Source of the DNA: Gammaproteobacteria bacterium
GTDB lineage: Bacteria > Pseudomonadota > Gammaproteobacteria > Pseudomonadales > Pseudohongiellaceae
Direction of reading: 5' to 3'
NCBI GenBank assembly: GCA_029245395.1
Contig: JAQWPL010000016.1
Location: 1-64,000, forward strand
DNA: 64,000 bases
The first letter of the stretch is position 1. The number at the start of each line of letters is the position of its first letter. The position numbers were made by a program, and so were the translations under genes. A model generated the notes under the pieces. The model made no database searches and had not been told where the DNA came from. It saw only the letters and a program-made list of their open reading frames with translations. Positions 1 to 7,806 of this stretch are shown here, in pieces.

Positions 1-68
1 GCTGACTTTGCAGACCTGTAAAACATTCTTTGCTAAATCGATAACAATCACGTTAGACTTTTTCATTG
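1..68 (-). CDS. IS110-family transposase, N-terminal end (partial)
   Basis: A minus-strand ATG at 66–68 opens a frame that leaves the window at base 1. The 22 residues visible include VIVIDLAKNVLQVCK, the start of the RNase H-like DEDD domain of IS110-family transposases, whose first catalytic Asp sits in an I-D-x-A-K context. A good ribosome site (AAAGGAG) lies 7 bases upstream. Only the extreme N-terminus is visible, so the subgroup and integrity are unknown. The inverted repeat just upstream (69–130) fits an IS1111-like end. Confidence 0.7.
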
Positions 69-130
69 TATGGACTCCTTTAGTTTTCGTCGACGCCACC
101 TTACTTAGGTAGGGTGGTGGAGTCCATACA
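69..130. repeat. IS-end inverted repeat upstream of transposase
   Basis: Perfect 12-base inverted repeat, TGTATGGACTCC (69–80) and GGAGTCCATACA (119–130), with a second imperfect stem inside (CCACCTTA / TAGGGTGG around 96–117). It lies directly 5' of the IS110-type transposase and includes its ribosome site. Subterminal inverted repeats with a GGACTCC core are, from memory, typical of IS1111-type IS110 elements. The structured non-coding end may also carry part of a bridge RNA, which is inference. Confidence 0.55.
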
Positions 131-131
131 T

Positions 132-158
132 CGCTTCTGGCTGAAAGCTGCCACTCAA
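132..158 (+). repeat. Hairpin repeat copy A
   Basis: Reads CGCTTCTGGCTGAAAGCTGC followed by CACTCAA. It is nearly identical to copy B at 3339–3365 and begins two bases after the IS-end inverted repeat. Family core: CTGCTTCTGGCCGAAAGCAG, a short hairpin. Confidence 0.6.
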
Positions 159-209
159 ATAAAATAATTAGAAACTATGAACATGGATAGCGTTAATAAA
201 TAGGCAACT

Positions 210-626
210 TTGACAGTTAATCTAGGGGTGATAGCAGGAATTCTATTGCTAGCAATAGAGTTAAACCAGAATAATAAGGTGTTAAGTTCTGAAGCAGAAT
301 ACAACTACATGCAAGCGATAATCGCTCCTCGCGAAAAAATTGCTTATGACCTTGAATTTGCAGAGTTTAGGCTTAAAGAGGATTATCCAACTGAAGTCGA
401 TAAGTATCGATTTCGAGCCGTGCTCCAGATGAAAATTCTTACTTTGGAGTATGAATACAAACAGATGATTGATGGGAGCCTTGGAGATCACGATTCACTT
501 AGAGAAAAGTGGCGAAATGATTTCCGGGATATGTACACCAATCAAGATTTGAGCAATTATGCTCTGGTTTGTGAAATATGGTCTTCATTTCGCTCATCTC
601 TCTCTACTGACTTTGTAAAATTTTAG
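210..626 (+). CDS. Small membrane-anchored protein, probably N-terminally truncated
   Basis: 138 residues from a TTG start; an in-frame TAG lies three codons upstream, so no longer frame exists here. The N-terminus (NLGVIAGILLLAIELNQNNK) is a single membrane helix followed by a soluble helical part. I recognise a common, unnamed type of marine proteobacterial protein with a helix ending in ELxQNN. Those usually begin with 10–20 more residues before the helix, so this copy may have lost its start, perhaps when the IS element arrived upstream. No ribosome site is obvious. A hairpin repeat follows the stop by 28 bases. No function is known. It is a likely coding relic in a decaying strip. Confidence 0.5.
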   Translation: MTVNLGVIAGILLLAIELNQNNKVLSSEAEYNYMQAIIAPREKIAYDLEFAEFRLKEDYPTEVDKYRFRAVLQMKILTLEYEYKQMIDGSLGDHDSLREKWRNDFRDMYTNQDLSNYALVCEIWSSFRSSLSTDFVKF

Positions 627-653
627 GAACAAGAAATTATTGGACCCGAGTGA

Positions 654-676
654 GCGCTATTGGCCGTAAGCAGGCA
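654..676 (+). repeat. Hairpin repeat copy C
   Basis: GCGCTATTGGCCGTAAGCAG plus flank, 28 bases after the stop of the preceding gene. A diverged copy of the same hairpin family as 132–158 and 3339–3365. Confidence 0.5.
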
Positions 677-711
677 TAACAAATCTAATTCAATAACAAA
701 GGAAGATCGAA

Positions 712-1083
712 GTGACAGAAAAAACATTATATGAACGCCTAGGTGGTTACGATGGGATAACAGCTTATGTTGAAAATTTGTTGCCTCGTTTGCAATCAGA
801 TTCACAATTAGGTCGATTTTGACAAAACCGTGGCGATGAAGGCGTCAACCGCGAGAAGCAATTGTTAATTGATTATTTATGCTCAAATGCTGGTGGGCCA
901 ATTTACTATACTGGCAGAAATATGGAATTATGACATAAGGGTATGCAAATAAGTGAAAGAGATTGGTCAGTATTTTTAGGGCATGCCGGAGATACGATGG
1001 CCGCATTAAACGTGCCTAAGCAAGAATGTGATGATGTAGTTGCATTTGTATTGAGCTTAAAAGGCGATATTGTCGAAGCATAG
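712..1083 (+). pseudogene. Truncated haemoglobin (group 1) with two in-frame TGA codons
   Basis: A GTG start at 712 with a GGAAGA ribosome site opens a single frame of 124 codons ending TAG at 1081–1083. Read through, it gives the trHb signature: TEKTLYERLGGYDGI at the N-terminus, REKQLLIDYL in the middle, then HKGMQISERDWSVFLGHAGD with the proximal (F8) His at codon 75. Two TGA codons interrupt it: codon 37 (820–822), where the family has Trp in GRFWQNRG, and codon 74 (931–933), directly before the proximal His. Length and frame are otherwise intact, so the damage is recent. The first stop is a TGG-to-TGA change. TGA is used as a normal stop elsewhere in the window, so recoding is unlikely. 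The native role would be O2/NO binding or NO detoxification. Confidence 0.85.
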
Positions 1084-1100
1084 ATAACAAATACTATTAT

Positions 1101-1127
1101 TGCCTACTGCTGGCCGAAAGCAGACCT
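1101..1127 (+). repeat. Hairpin repeat copy D
   Basis: CTACTGCTGGCCGAAAGCAG plus flank, 18 bases after the stop of the haemoglobin pseudogene. The stem TGCT/AGCA around GGCC is kept. Confidence 0.5.
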
Positions 1128-1188
1128 TAGAAATTAGAATATGAAAGAAACTAACTGGACAAAAAAGAGCGCTGGGGTGGATCAACGT

Positions 1189-3327
1189 ATGCATAATTTG
1201 ATTAATTGGCGGCCGTTTGTCGGCTGTGCTTTGAGTTTATTTTTTCTGGTTGGATGTGGTCAGGAAAACATGGAAACCGTAGATGCTGCAGCAGAAGTAG
1301 GTCAGACGGCTGCGCCTTTTGCAGAGCAAAGTATTGAACAGCAGGCAATTGATGCTCAAAACGATGACTTCGAATACGAAGCAGACCGCTTTGCCGACAT
1401 CCGTATTATGCGTTACAGGATTCCTGGATGGGACAACTTTACCTTGCAGCAAAAGACACTTCTTTATTACCTGTCTCAGGCGGGCATGGCTGGTCGCGAC
1501 ATTTTGTGGGATCAGAACTACAAACATAACCTGCGCATCCGCAAGGTTATCGAGGTCATTGTGGGGCAATATTCCGGGGATAGAAGCACAGACGATTTTG
1601 CTGCCTTCATGTCTTGGGGGAAACAGGTCTGGTTTGCCAACGGTATACACCACCATTATTCCAACAATAAATTCACTCCGCTGTTTTCAGCAGAGTACTT
1701 CGCGGCACTGTTGAATGATACAGTAGGCGAAGCAGACCTCCCGTTGGATGAAGGTCAGAGTCTCGATGACCTGCTTGTTTTGCTGACGGCTGTGATCTTC
1801 GATCCTAGTGTAGATGCTAAAAAGGTCAATACGGCTGCAGATGTCGACAAGCTGGTCACTTCAGCAACGAATTTTTATGCCGGTGTCACCGAAGCAGAAG
1901 CTATGGCTTTCTATGCAGCGATAATTGATAGAGAGGATACCCAACCGGTGTCTTGGGGACTAAATTCCCAGTTGACCAAAAATGATAACGGTGAGGTTGT
2001 GGAACGGGTTTGGAAAGTAGGTGGTATGTATGGCGAAGCTCTGGCGCAGGTAGTTATTTGGCTTGAGCGCGCTATTACAGTAACTGAAACTGATGCTCAA
2101 CGCGCTGCCCTGGAACTATTGGTTAAATATTATCGCAGTGGCGATCTGGCAGATTTTGATGATTACAATATCGCCTGGGTAGCGGATACCCAGTCCCCCA
2201 TTGATGTTATCAATGGCTTTATCGAGGTGTATAACGATCCCCTTGGCTATCGCGGCTCTTTTGAGTCAGTGGTGTCTATCCGGGATGAGGAGGCTACTCG
2301 CCGCATTGGTGCTATAGGTCAGTATGCACAGCGATTCGAAGACAGCTCGCCCATCATGGATGAGCACAAAAAGTCGGAAGTAATCGGTATCACCGGCAAA
2401 GCCATCACTGTGGTCTCGGAAACCGGCGATGCCTCTCCAAGCACACCCATTGGTATCAACCTGCCAAACTCTAGCTGGATTCGCGAGTTTTATGGTTCCA
2501 AGTCGGTGAGCTTATCCAATATCACTGATGCCTATAGTGCAACAGAATCCGGTGCGCTGGAGGAGTTTGCCTTTTCCCAGGAAGAAATCGACCGTGGCAG
2601 GGAATATGCGGAACTGGGCGGGCACTTGTCCACAGATATGCATGAAGTAATCGGCCATGCCTCCGGTAAACTCAACCCGGGCGTGGGCACTACCAATGAA
2701 ACACTCAAGCAGTATGCAAGCACCATGGAAGAGGGTCGTGCAGATCTTGTTGCGCTGTACTACATGATGGATCCCTTTCTGGTGGAGATTGGCGTTATGC
2801 CCAACCTGGACGTGGGGCGTTCCCGTTATGACAGTTATATTCGCAATGGCATGATGACCCAGCTATACCGCATTGAACCCGGCGAATTGATCGAGGAAGC
2901 GCACATGCGGAATCGAGCCGAGATTGCCCACTGGGTTTTTGAGCGTGGGAGCGAGGACAATGCCATCGAACGAGTACAACGTGAAGGCAAAACCTATTTT
3001 GTGATCAACGATTACCAGCGGTTAAGAGAACTATTCGGCGAACTGCTCCGAGAACATCAGCGCATCAAGTCAGAAGGAGATTTTGCCGCCGCCCAGTTTC
3101 TAATCGAAACCTACGGCACACAGGTAGATCCTGAACTGCATGCGGAAGTGCTGGAACGGTATGCGACACTCAATGTGGCGCCGTACTCTGGTTTTATCAA
3201 TCCAAAGCTGATACCTGTGATGGAAAATGGCGAGATCGTGGACGTGCAGGTGGAATACCCGGACGATTTTGTGGCACAGATGCTGGAATATGGTGAAGAA
3301 TATTCATTTTTAGGAATTGTGAATTAA
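1189..3327 (+). CDS. Peptidase M49 (dipeptidyl peptidase III-like) lipoprotein
   Basis: A zinc metallopeptidase predicted to remove dipeptides from peptide N-termini, anchored as an envelope lipoprotein. The frame also opens at ATG 1141, but ATG 1189 gives a compact signal peptide (about 22 residues, lipobox LVGC) and has the better purine-rich leader (GGGGTGG), so I prefer it. The zinc motif HEVIGH is at residues 485–490, matching the M49 HExxGH form, and the third-ligand motif EEGRAD is at 514–519. The total of 712 residues is close to the family's usual ~700. It is the only intact enzyme in the decaying first 4.7 kb. A hairpin repeat follows 11 bases after the stop. Substrate specificity cannot be read from sequence. 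Confidence 0.85.
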   Translation: MHNLINWRPFVGCALSLFFLVGCGQENMETVDAAAEVGQTAAPFAEQSIEQQAIDAQNDDFEYEADRFADIRIMRYRIPGWDNFTLQQKTLLYYLSQAGMAGRDILWDQNYKHNLRIRKVIEVIVGQYSGDRSTDDFAAFMSWGKQVWFANGIHHHYSNNKFTPLFSAEYFAALLNDTVGEADLPLDEGQSLDDLLVLLTAVIFDPSVDAKKVNTAADVDKLVTSATNFYAGVTEAEAMAFYAAIIDREDTQPVSWGLNSQLTKNDNGEVVERVWKVGGMYGEALAQVVIWLERAITVTETDAQRAALELLVKYYRSGDLADFDDYNIAWVADTQSPIDVINGFIEVYNDPLGYRGSFESVVSIRDEEATRRIGAIGQYAQRFEDSSPIMDEHKKSEVIGITGKAITVVSETGDASPSTPIGINLPNSSWIREFYGSKSVSLSNITDAYSATESGALEEFAFSQEEIDRGREYAELGGHLSTDMHEVIGHASGKLNPGVGTTNETLKQYASTMEEGRADLVALYYMMDPFLVEIGVMPNLDVGRSRYDSYIRNGMMTQLYRIEPGELIEEAHMRNRAEIAHWVFERGSEDNAIERVQREGKTYFVINDYQRLRELFGELLREHQRIKSEGDFAAAQFLIETYGTQVDPELHAEVLERYATLNVAPYSGFINPKLIPVMENGEIVDVQVEYPDDFVAQMLEYGEEYSFLGIVN

Positions 3328-3338
3328 TACTGCATTCC

Positions 3339-3365
3339 CGCTTCTGGCTGAAAGCCGCCATTCAA
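3339..3365 (+). repeat. Hairpin repeat copy B
   Basis: CGCTTCTGGCTGAAAGCCGC then CATTCAA, 11 bases after the M49 peptidase stop. Differs from copy A (132–158) at only two positions. Confidence 0.6.
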
Positions 3366-3513
3366 GACTTCTTCTCACATATGATAGATTGGTGAGATTT
3401 TAGAAATGGCCCTTAATGAAGTAATATTTATACTTTCTCCAGCATACAACGTCTAATTACATAGGTTTTACCGCTTTATATCCTCACCTGGTGGTCATTT
3501 TACGGAGGTAATC

Positions 3514-4122
3514 ATGAGTATTCATATTACTCACCTTTCACAGAAAAGGTATTTCCTATCTATTTTCCTTATTTTATTTCTACCAGCATTGCCTGTTTAT
3601 TCCGCAGAACTATCCCTGGAAGAAGCTTTGGAGCAAGAAGTAGAAATAGAACAAATCACTATTACTGGCCGAAGAACAATGTCTAACGTGACTCGTCTAA
3701 TAGAACGCGCTGAGGACGTTCAATTCGATTTGTTTAATGATTTAGTTGAGGATAAAGAATTTCAGATAATCTGTCGGAAACTAACCCAAACAGGCACTTT
3801 TATAAACGAGCGAGATTGTGAACCCAGATTTATGAAAACAGCTCGAAGAGAAGATGGGCTAGCTAGTAAGGCAGGTAATAGAATAACACTGACAGGAACC
3901 AATTATTCTAGTGCTGCCCCCTCATTTACGGGCACTAATAGATCTAATCGAGAATTAGATCAGCAAGAAGCAAAACAATTTGATCAACTTGATCAATTAA
4001 TGATTGAGCTTGGCTCTGAAAACGAAGCTTTGGGCAACGCTATTCTTGAAGCTCATCGTCTGAGAGCAGTATTAAAAGAAATAACTAGGGAGCAATTTTG
4101 GGAGAAACGCTCCAGGAACTAA
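3514..4122 (+). CDS. Exported protein of unknown function
   Basis: 202 residues behind a strong ribosome site (ACGGAGGT, 7 bases before ATG). An N-terminal signal peptide (hydrophobic stretch about residues 13–28, cleavage near VYSAE) is followed by EQITITGRRTMSNVTRLIER, an acidic segment, and two spaced cysteines (CRKLTQTGTFINERDCEP). The ITxTGxR...LxxxIExAED layout with a Cys pair resembles a recurrent uncharacterised periplasmic family of marine gammaproteobacteria, recalled without a database name. The C-terminal third is polar and helical. The gene appears intact. Hairpin repeats flank it (copy B upstream, copy E downstream). No function can be assigned. Confidence 0.7.
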   Translation: MSIHITHLSQKRYFLSIFLILFLPALPVYSAELSLEEALEQEVEIEQITITGRRTMSNVTRLIERAEDVQFDLFNDLVEDKEFQIICRKLTQTGTFINERDCEPRFMKTARREDGLASKAGNRITLTGTNYSSAAPSFTGTNRSNRELDQQEAKQFDQLDQLMIELGSENEALGNAILEAHRLRAVLKEITREQFWEKRSRN

Positions 4123-4149
4123 ATTTTGGATTCAGATGTAAGTTTGAAT

Positions 4150-4167
4150 GTCTGCTATTGGCCGTAT
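4150..4167 (+). repeat. Hairpin repeat copy E (half)
   Basis: TGTCTGCTATTGGCCGTA, 27 bases after the preceding stop. The left arm and GGCC centre match the family; the right arm is lost. Confidence 0.4.
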
Positions 4168-4228
4168 TCGATCAATTGAAAACTGAATTAATAATGCTAC
4201 ACGCAAAAAGCTGGAATGAGATTCATCA

Positions 4229-4653
4229 ATGACAATAAAGTTTTCCATTTTCCCAGATGAAGAATTGATGGTGGCCAAGTTTTCTGGCCATATATCTGAT
4301 GGCGAATTAGTTGAGCAATACAGAAAGTACTATGAAAGTAATAAAGGAATAACCAGTTTTAATCAGCTTATACTTTTTGATGAAGCTACAGAGCTTTATC
4401 TTGAGATGGAGTCTTTTATTGAAGTGTCAAAAATGGCTGGCGAGTATCTGAAAAATTCTGAAAGATCCATAAAAACGGCTTTTGTTACTGAAAGACTTTG
4501 CATCAAATATTATCAGATACCTATAAATCCATTTCTGACGCAAAAGTACCGGCTGCATCCAGAAAAAGATTTAGTAATATAGACGCCGCTTTGCAGTGGC
4601 TGGAAATAAAATCAGACGCTAGCAATTTTGTAGAAAGTATTAAATCTGTATGA
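4229..4653 (+). pseudogene. SpoIIAA/STAS-like small protein, broken by a 1-base deletion
   Basis: The frame from ATG 4229 runs 117 codons, but its last ~25 residues make no sense for the fold. Restoring one T in the run at 4497–4499 (CTTTG to CTTTTG) joins the first ~90 residues to a downstream frame that reads HQILSDTYKSISDAKVPAAS, then FSNIDAALQWLEI, and stops at TGA 4651–4653. The ending (F-x-x-x-x-A-x-x-W-L) is what SpoIIAA-like STAS proteins have at their last helix, and the start (FSIFPDEELMVAKFSGHISD) fits their first strands. The gene has therefore lost its C-terminal helix unless the indel is a sequencing error. A cytoplasmic role is expected; partners are unknown. Confidence 0.7.
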
Positions 4654-4706
4654 AAATAGGGGATTGCTTCAGTTCTAATGCAAGTCCAATAAGAGAGTAC
4701 GAATCT

Positions 4707-5597
4707 ATGCATAATATTAAAAGAACAAAAAGAAGAGCGTGTCATTTATTCAGCTGTTTATTGCTCATTTTGACTGCCAATATAACTACTCCTGGAATCT
4801 ATGCAGCAGACCAGCCTGCATTTGAAGCGCTTCCTGACTGGAGCGGCACCTGGTCACGACGTGGTGGGACAGTGTTTGATAGTGGCACCTGGACCGTAAA
4901 CGGTGTGCCAACCCATCCCAGTCAACCAGGAGCTGGTGTCAGTGCTCTAGGAGCCCGTGCCCATCCACCTTATAACGCCGAATGGGAAGCGATTTATCAG
5001 GAGCATCTTGATTTACGTGATGCAGGCCTATTTCCTGACCCGCTAACGCGCTGTATTAGTCACGGGTTTCCCCGTATTTTCAATGCGTTGGCGCCGGTTG
5101 AATTTGTTGTGCGGCCGGAGCAGACATGGATTCTTGCTGAGCATACCCGCGCCACCATGCGTATTTACACAGATGGCACGGAACATCCACCGCCTGAAGC
5201 GCGCTGGCATAATTTTTACGGTCACTCGGTTGGCCATTGGGAAGGAGAGCCCTCAGCCGGTAATCAGACCCTGGTATTTTCTACCGTCTCCCTGAAAAGC
5301 TGGCGCGATGGCGACAGCGTGCTGGATCGCAGTGGTTTGGTGTTAAGTGATCAGGCGCAAGCGTCTACGCGTATACGCCGCACTGAAGAAAACGGTGAGG
5401 AGTTACTGTTAGTGGAAATGACTCTGGAAGATCCTGTATCACTGACAGCGCCATGGGTTGTTGAAAAGCGTTTTTACAAGGATGCTCCCGGCACGATTAT
5501 TTTTGATTACGAATGTAATGAATATAATCGCGCCATTGTTGATGAAGAAGGACGCAGCCTTATTCTTGATGAAGAAGGCAGGGTTCTCGAATACTAA
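4707..5597 (+). CDS. Exported protein of unknown function, DUF6152 neighbour
   Basis: The frame opens at 4650 inside the preceding pseudogene, but ATG 4707 has a purine-rich leader (AAGAGAG) and gives a proper signal peptide (hydrophobic core about residues 13–30, cleavage near YAADQ). The mature part contains LPDWSGTW, then YGHSVGHWEGE and a late YECNEYNR. This pattern (W-S-G-x-W start, G-x-S-x-G-x-W-E-G-D/E centre, acidic aromatic end) belongs to a large unnamed periplasmic family that I recall next to DUF6152 proteins. The C-terminus carries a short duplication (DEEGRSLILDEEGR). The DUF6152 gene follows 18 bases later, so the two are probably one operon. The role is unknown; secretion and pairing are the firm points. 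Confidence 0.75.
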   Translation: MHNIKRTKRRACHLFSCLLLILTANITTPGIYAADQPAFEALPDWSGTWSRRGGTVFDSGTWTVNGVPTHPSQPGAGVSALGARAHPPYNAEWEAIYQEHLDLRDAGLFPDPLTRCISHGFPRIFNALAPVEFVVRPEQTWILAEHTRATMRIYTDGTEHPPPEARWHNFYGHSVGHWEGEPSAGNQTLVFSTVSLKSWRDGDSVLDRSGLVLSDQAQASTRIRRTEENGEELLLVEMTLEDPVSLTAPWVVEKRFYKDAPGTIIFDYECNEYNRAIVDEEGRSLILDEEGRVLEY

Positions 5598-5615
5598 ATA
5601 GCGGAGCAAACAATC

Positions 5616-5993
5616 ATGAAAAAACATTTTTTTATACTTTCCGTATCAGTTCTTATCGGCATTATCGGCCAAAGTGCGATGGCCCACCATTCTACAGTCG
5701 GTCAGATTGAGGAATTCAGTGTTGAAATAGAAGGTGTTGTGAAGGAATTTCAATTCAAGAATCCGCATTCCTGGATTCAGGTGATGGTAGCTGATGGCAA
5801 TGGCGGGGAGACAGAATGGAGTGTGGAGTGGCTGATTCCTAATATCCTCATGCGCCAGGGCTATAACCCTTCAACTTTTCAGATAGGCGAGGTAGTAAGA
5901 GTGAAACTGCGCCAGCATGTGAGCGGTTCGCCCATGGGTGAGTTTGATGGTGCCCTTAAAGCCGACGGCGCTGTAGTTGGTCGTTGGGAATAA
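5616..5993 (+). CDS. DUF6152 family periplasmic protein
   Basis: 125 residues with a signal peptide ending in SAMAHHS, then the DUF6152 pattern: mature N-terminal HHS, IEGVVKEFQFKNPHSWI (the conserved NPH-x-W/x block), a W-x-V-E-W segment and a C-terminal GxxxGALKADG. The mature N-terminal His pair and NPH suggest possible metal or haem contact, but no activity is established for the family. It lies 18 bases downstream of the exported unknown, with GGAGC as ribosome site, and converges on a cytochrome c gene. An inverted repeat between the two stops probably terminates both. Confidence 0.8.
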   Translation: MKKHFFILSVSVLIGIIGQSAMAHHSTVGQIEEFSVEIEGVVKEFQFKNPHSWIQVMVADGNGGETEWSVEWLIPNILMRQGYNPSTFQIGEVVRVKLRQHVSGSPMGEFDGALKADGAVVGRWE

Positions 5994-6002
5994 AATTAGG
6001 CG

Positions 6003-6045
6003 CTGGGAATAAAATTTAGAATTCGAAAGAAGTTTTTATTCCCAG
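6003..6045. terminator. Possible bidirectional terminator
   Basis: CTGGGAATAAAA (6003–6014) and TTTTATTCCCAG (6034–6045) form perfect 12-base arms with a 19-base loop between converging genes. The right arm overlaps the end of the cytochrome gene. The stem is AT-rich, so its strength is uncertain. Confidence 0.45.
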
Positions 6046-6467
6046 GGCAGGTAAGTATCAGCGGCCTGTTCAGGGTCGCTGACCATAGGAACCTCACCAG
6101 GCTTCATATCGTTACGGGATAAAATAAAGGCGACAAGATTTGTCACCTCCTCCCTGGTCAGTGACATCAGATCATCCGGCGGCATTTTTTCCCACGTGTG
6201 TTGTAACAATTCACCAAGAGATTTTCCTTTCCAAATATTCCTGAAGGCCCTACCGATCAGCGGCGTACCAAACTGACCATTGCTGAGCCGGTTGCCATGG
6301 CAAGCCTGGCAGTTTAATTTGTATAGCGTTTCACCGGCATTAGCCTGGTCCAGGGTGAACTGGATTGATTCCTGTGCATTCAGTGCTCCGGAATTAGACA
6401 GTGCGAGGAAAATGATCAGCAGTGAAAAAAGTTTGGATCTGTAATAAGCCAGCATGTGATATATCAA
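6036..6467 (-). CDS. Periplasmic monohaem cytochrome c
   Basis: 143 residues (an ATG four codons in, at 6455, is equally plausible). A signal peptide (hydrophobic core about residues 13–28, cleavage near LNAQE) is followed by a class I cytochrome fold: CQACH haem-attachment motif around residues 53–57, a helical middle, and the distal Met in WEKMPPDDL about 40 residues later. The helix TREEVTNLVAFILSRN is the usual C-terminal helix. It probably carries electrons for an unidentified periplasmic dehydrogenase. The PepSY membrane protein gene ends 58 bases upstream on the same strand, so the two may be co-transcribed from the Fur-box promoter region. Confidence 0.85.
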   Translation of the reverse strand: MIYHMLAYYRSKLFSLLIIFLALSNSGALNAQESIQFTLDQANAGETLYKLNCQACHGNRLSNGQFGTPLIGRAFRNIWKGKSLGELLQHTWEKMPPDDLMSLTREEVTNLVAFILSRNDMKPGEVPMVSDPEQAADTYLPWE

Positions 6468-6525
6468 TTCTTAAGCCTGATTTTCAATGCGGGCAATAGT
6501 AATCAAGGCAGCAATAAAAAACCAC

Positions 6526-7725
6526 TCAGGCGGCAGGGACGGATTTTTTCCGGTAAAGGGGAGAAATCAAGCGACGCCAGGCCAGCGCCAGTCCGGTCCA
6601 CACCATGAACAGGCTGGTCAGTGACACCAGCCCAGCTATGGTCTGGCCAAGGATTCCCAGCGCTTCACCCGTGTGCAGATAACGGACAATGGAGCGAGTC
6701 TGGCTACCCCGTGACTGACTGGAGAATGGCTCCCAGTTTGTAACTTCACCTGTTTCCCGGCTCAGAACCAGAGCATGACGTTTATGGGGTTCACCACCAT
6801 TACCTTGATCGATAACAAATCTGACTGTTCGGCTGTTCTCTTCGGGTAGTGTCAGGCTGATCTGGCGCCATCCACTAGATCTCTCACTACTCGATTGCTC
6901 GATATAGGAAGCGGCATTGATAAAAAGCTGATCAGAAGAATGGAATTCAGGAATAAACGGCACGCTTCCAACGTTTTCCTGTGCTGAAATGTTTCTGGTT
7001 GCAGGAGCAGGCCCCTGGCCTTGGGAAGGTGGTTCTTCACCATACACCTGATATAACAGATTGTTGGCCCAGGGGTAATAGAATACGGTGGCCGTTGTCA
7101 CCACGAAGATCAGGGGGATAACTGACCAAATCCCGAACACATGATGCCAGTTGAAATCTCGCGCTTTGCTGTTACCGGCCGTGCCACGAAAAGCAAAGCG
7201 AATCCTGAACATGCCCCAATTCCAGATTTTGGGGAACCATAAATACAAACCGCTGATCAACAGAAACAGAAACATCAGATTGCTGGCGCTAGTAATTCCG
7301 CGGGCAAGATTGCGGTTATCACCAGTCACATTGAAGCGGCGGTGAATAGCCGTAGTGGTACTAAAAAAAGTTTCGAGGGCAGGGGAACTGGTTTCCATTT
7401 CCTCACCGGTATACGGATTCAGGTTGATTCCACCACCCCCACCACGACGACCGGGAGTAAAACTTACCGGAGCACCGGGATCATTGAGCACTACCAAAGT
7501 ACTTGGAGTAAAGTCGCTGTGCTCTGTGAGGGCAATGAACTGAAGTTGCTCAAGCGATAACCTGGCTGTTTGTGCTGATTCAGGGACATAGTGCTGTTGT
7601 TCAGCCCAGGCCTCTATCTGTCTTTCATAGGTCAATACAACACCGGTGAAAGACATCATCAGAATGACGAGTCCGGCAAAAACGCCGCATCCCAGGTGAA
7701 TCCAGAAAATAGTTTTACGAAACAT
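6526..7725 (-). CDS. PepSY-associated TM protein (PiuB-like, iron-linked)
   Basis: 399 residues with four membrane helices: one near residues 10–32 (IHLGCGVFAGLVILMMSF), two in the middle (LMFLFLLISGLYLWFP and VIPLIFVVTTATVFYYPW) and one near the C-terminus (IAGLVSLTSLFMVWTGLALAW). Large periplasmic loops hold PepSY-like segments. Conserved helix histidines (IHRRF, WHHVFGIW, LHTGEALG) fit the family's proposed haem/quinone-linked ferric reductase role. Genes of this family usually sit under Fur and help reduce or move iron. A Fur-type palindrome lies 82 bases upstream. The short Gly-rich run PGRRGGGGGIN is unusual but in frame. Confidence 0.85.
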   Translation of the reverse strand: MFRKTIFWIHLGCGVFAGLVILMMSFTGVVLTYERQIEAWAEQQHYVPESAQTARLSLEQLQFIALTEHSDFTPSTLVVLNDPGAPVSFTPGRRGGGGGINLNPYTGEEMETSSPALETFFSTTTAIHRRFNVTGDNRNLARGITSASNLMFLFLLISGLYLWFPKIWNWGMFRIRFAFRGTAGNSKARDFNWHHVFGIWSVIPLIFVVTTATVFYYPWANNLLYQVYGEEPPSQGQGPAPATRNISAQENVGSVPFIPEFHSSDQLFINAASYIEQSSSERSSGWRQISLTLPEENSRTVRFVIDQGNGGEPHKRHALVLSRETGEVTNWEPFSSQSRGSQTRSIVRYLHTGEALGILGQTIAGLVSLTSLFMVWTGLALAWRRLISPLYRKKSVPAA

Positions 7726-7806
7726 TAGAGTAGGTCAAATATCTGTAATACGAGCGAAAGTGCAAAAAACGCTAAGCCGTTGAGTTATTAAGAATGATAG
7801 TCTAAA

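Noticed and set aside
712-1083. Selenocysteine or TGA-recoding in the haemoglobin
   Set aside because: TGA serves as a normal stop elsewhere in the window (for example the cytochrome c at 13557–13964), one site replaces Trp, and two independent TGAs fit decay better.
132-4167. True integron attC sites
   Set aside because: The hairpin copies lack consistent RYYYAAC and GTTRRRY boxes at the expected flanks. They were kept as an unexplained repeat family instead.
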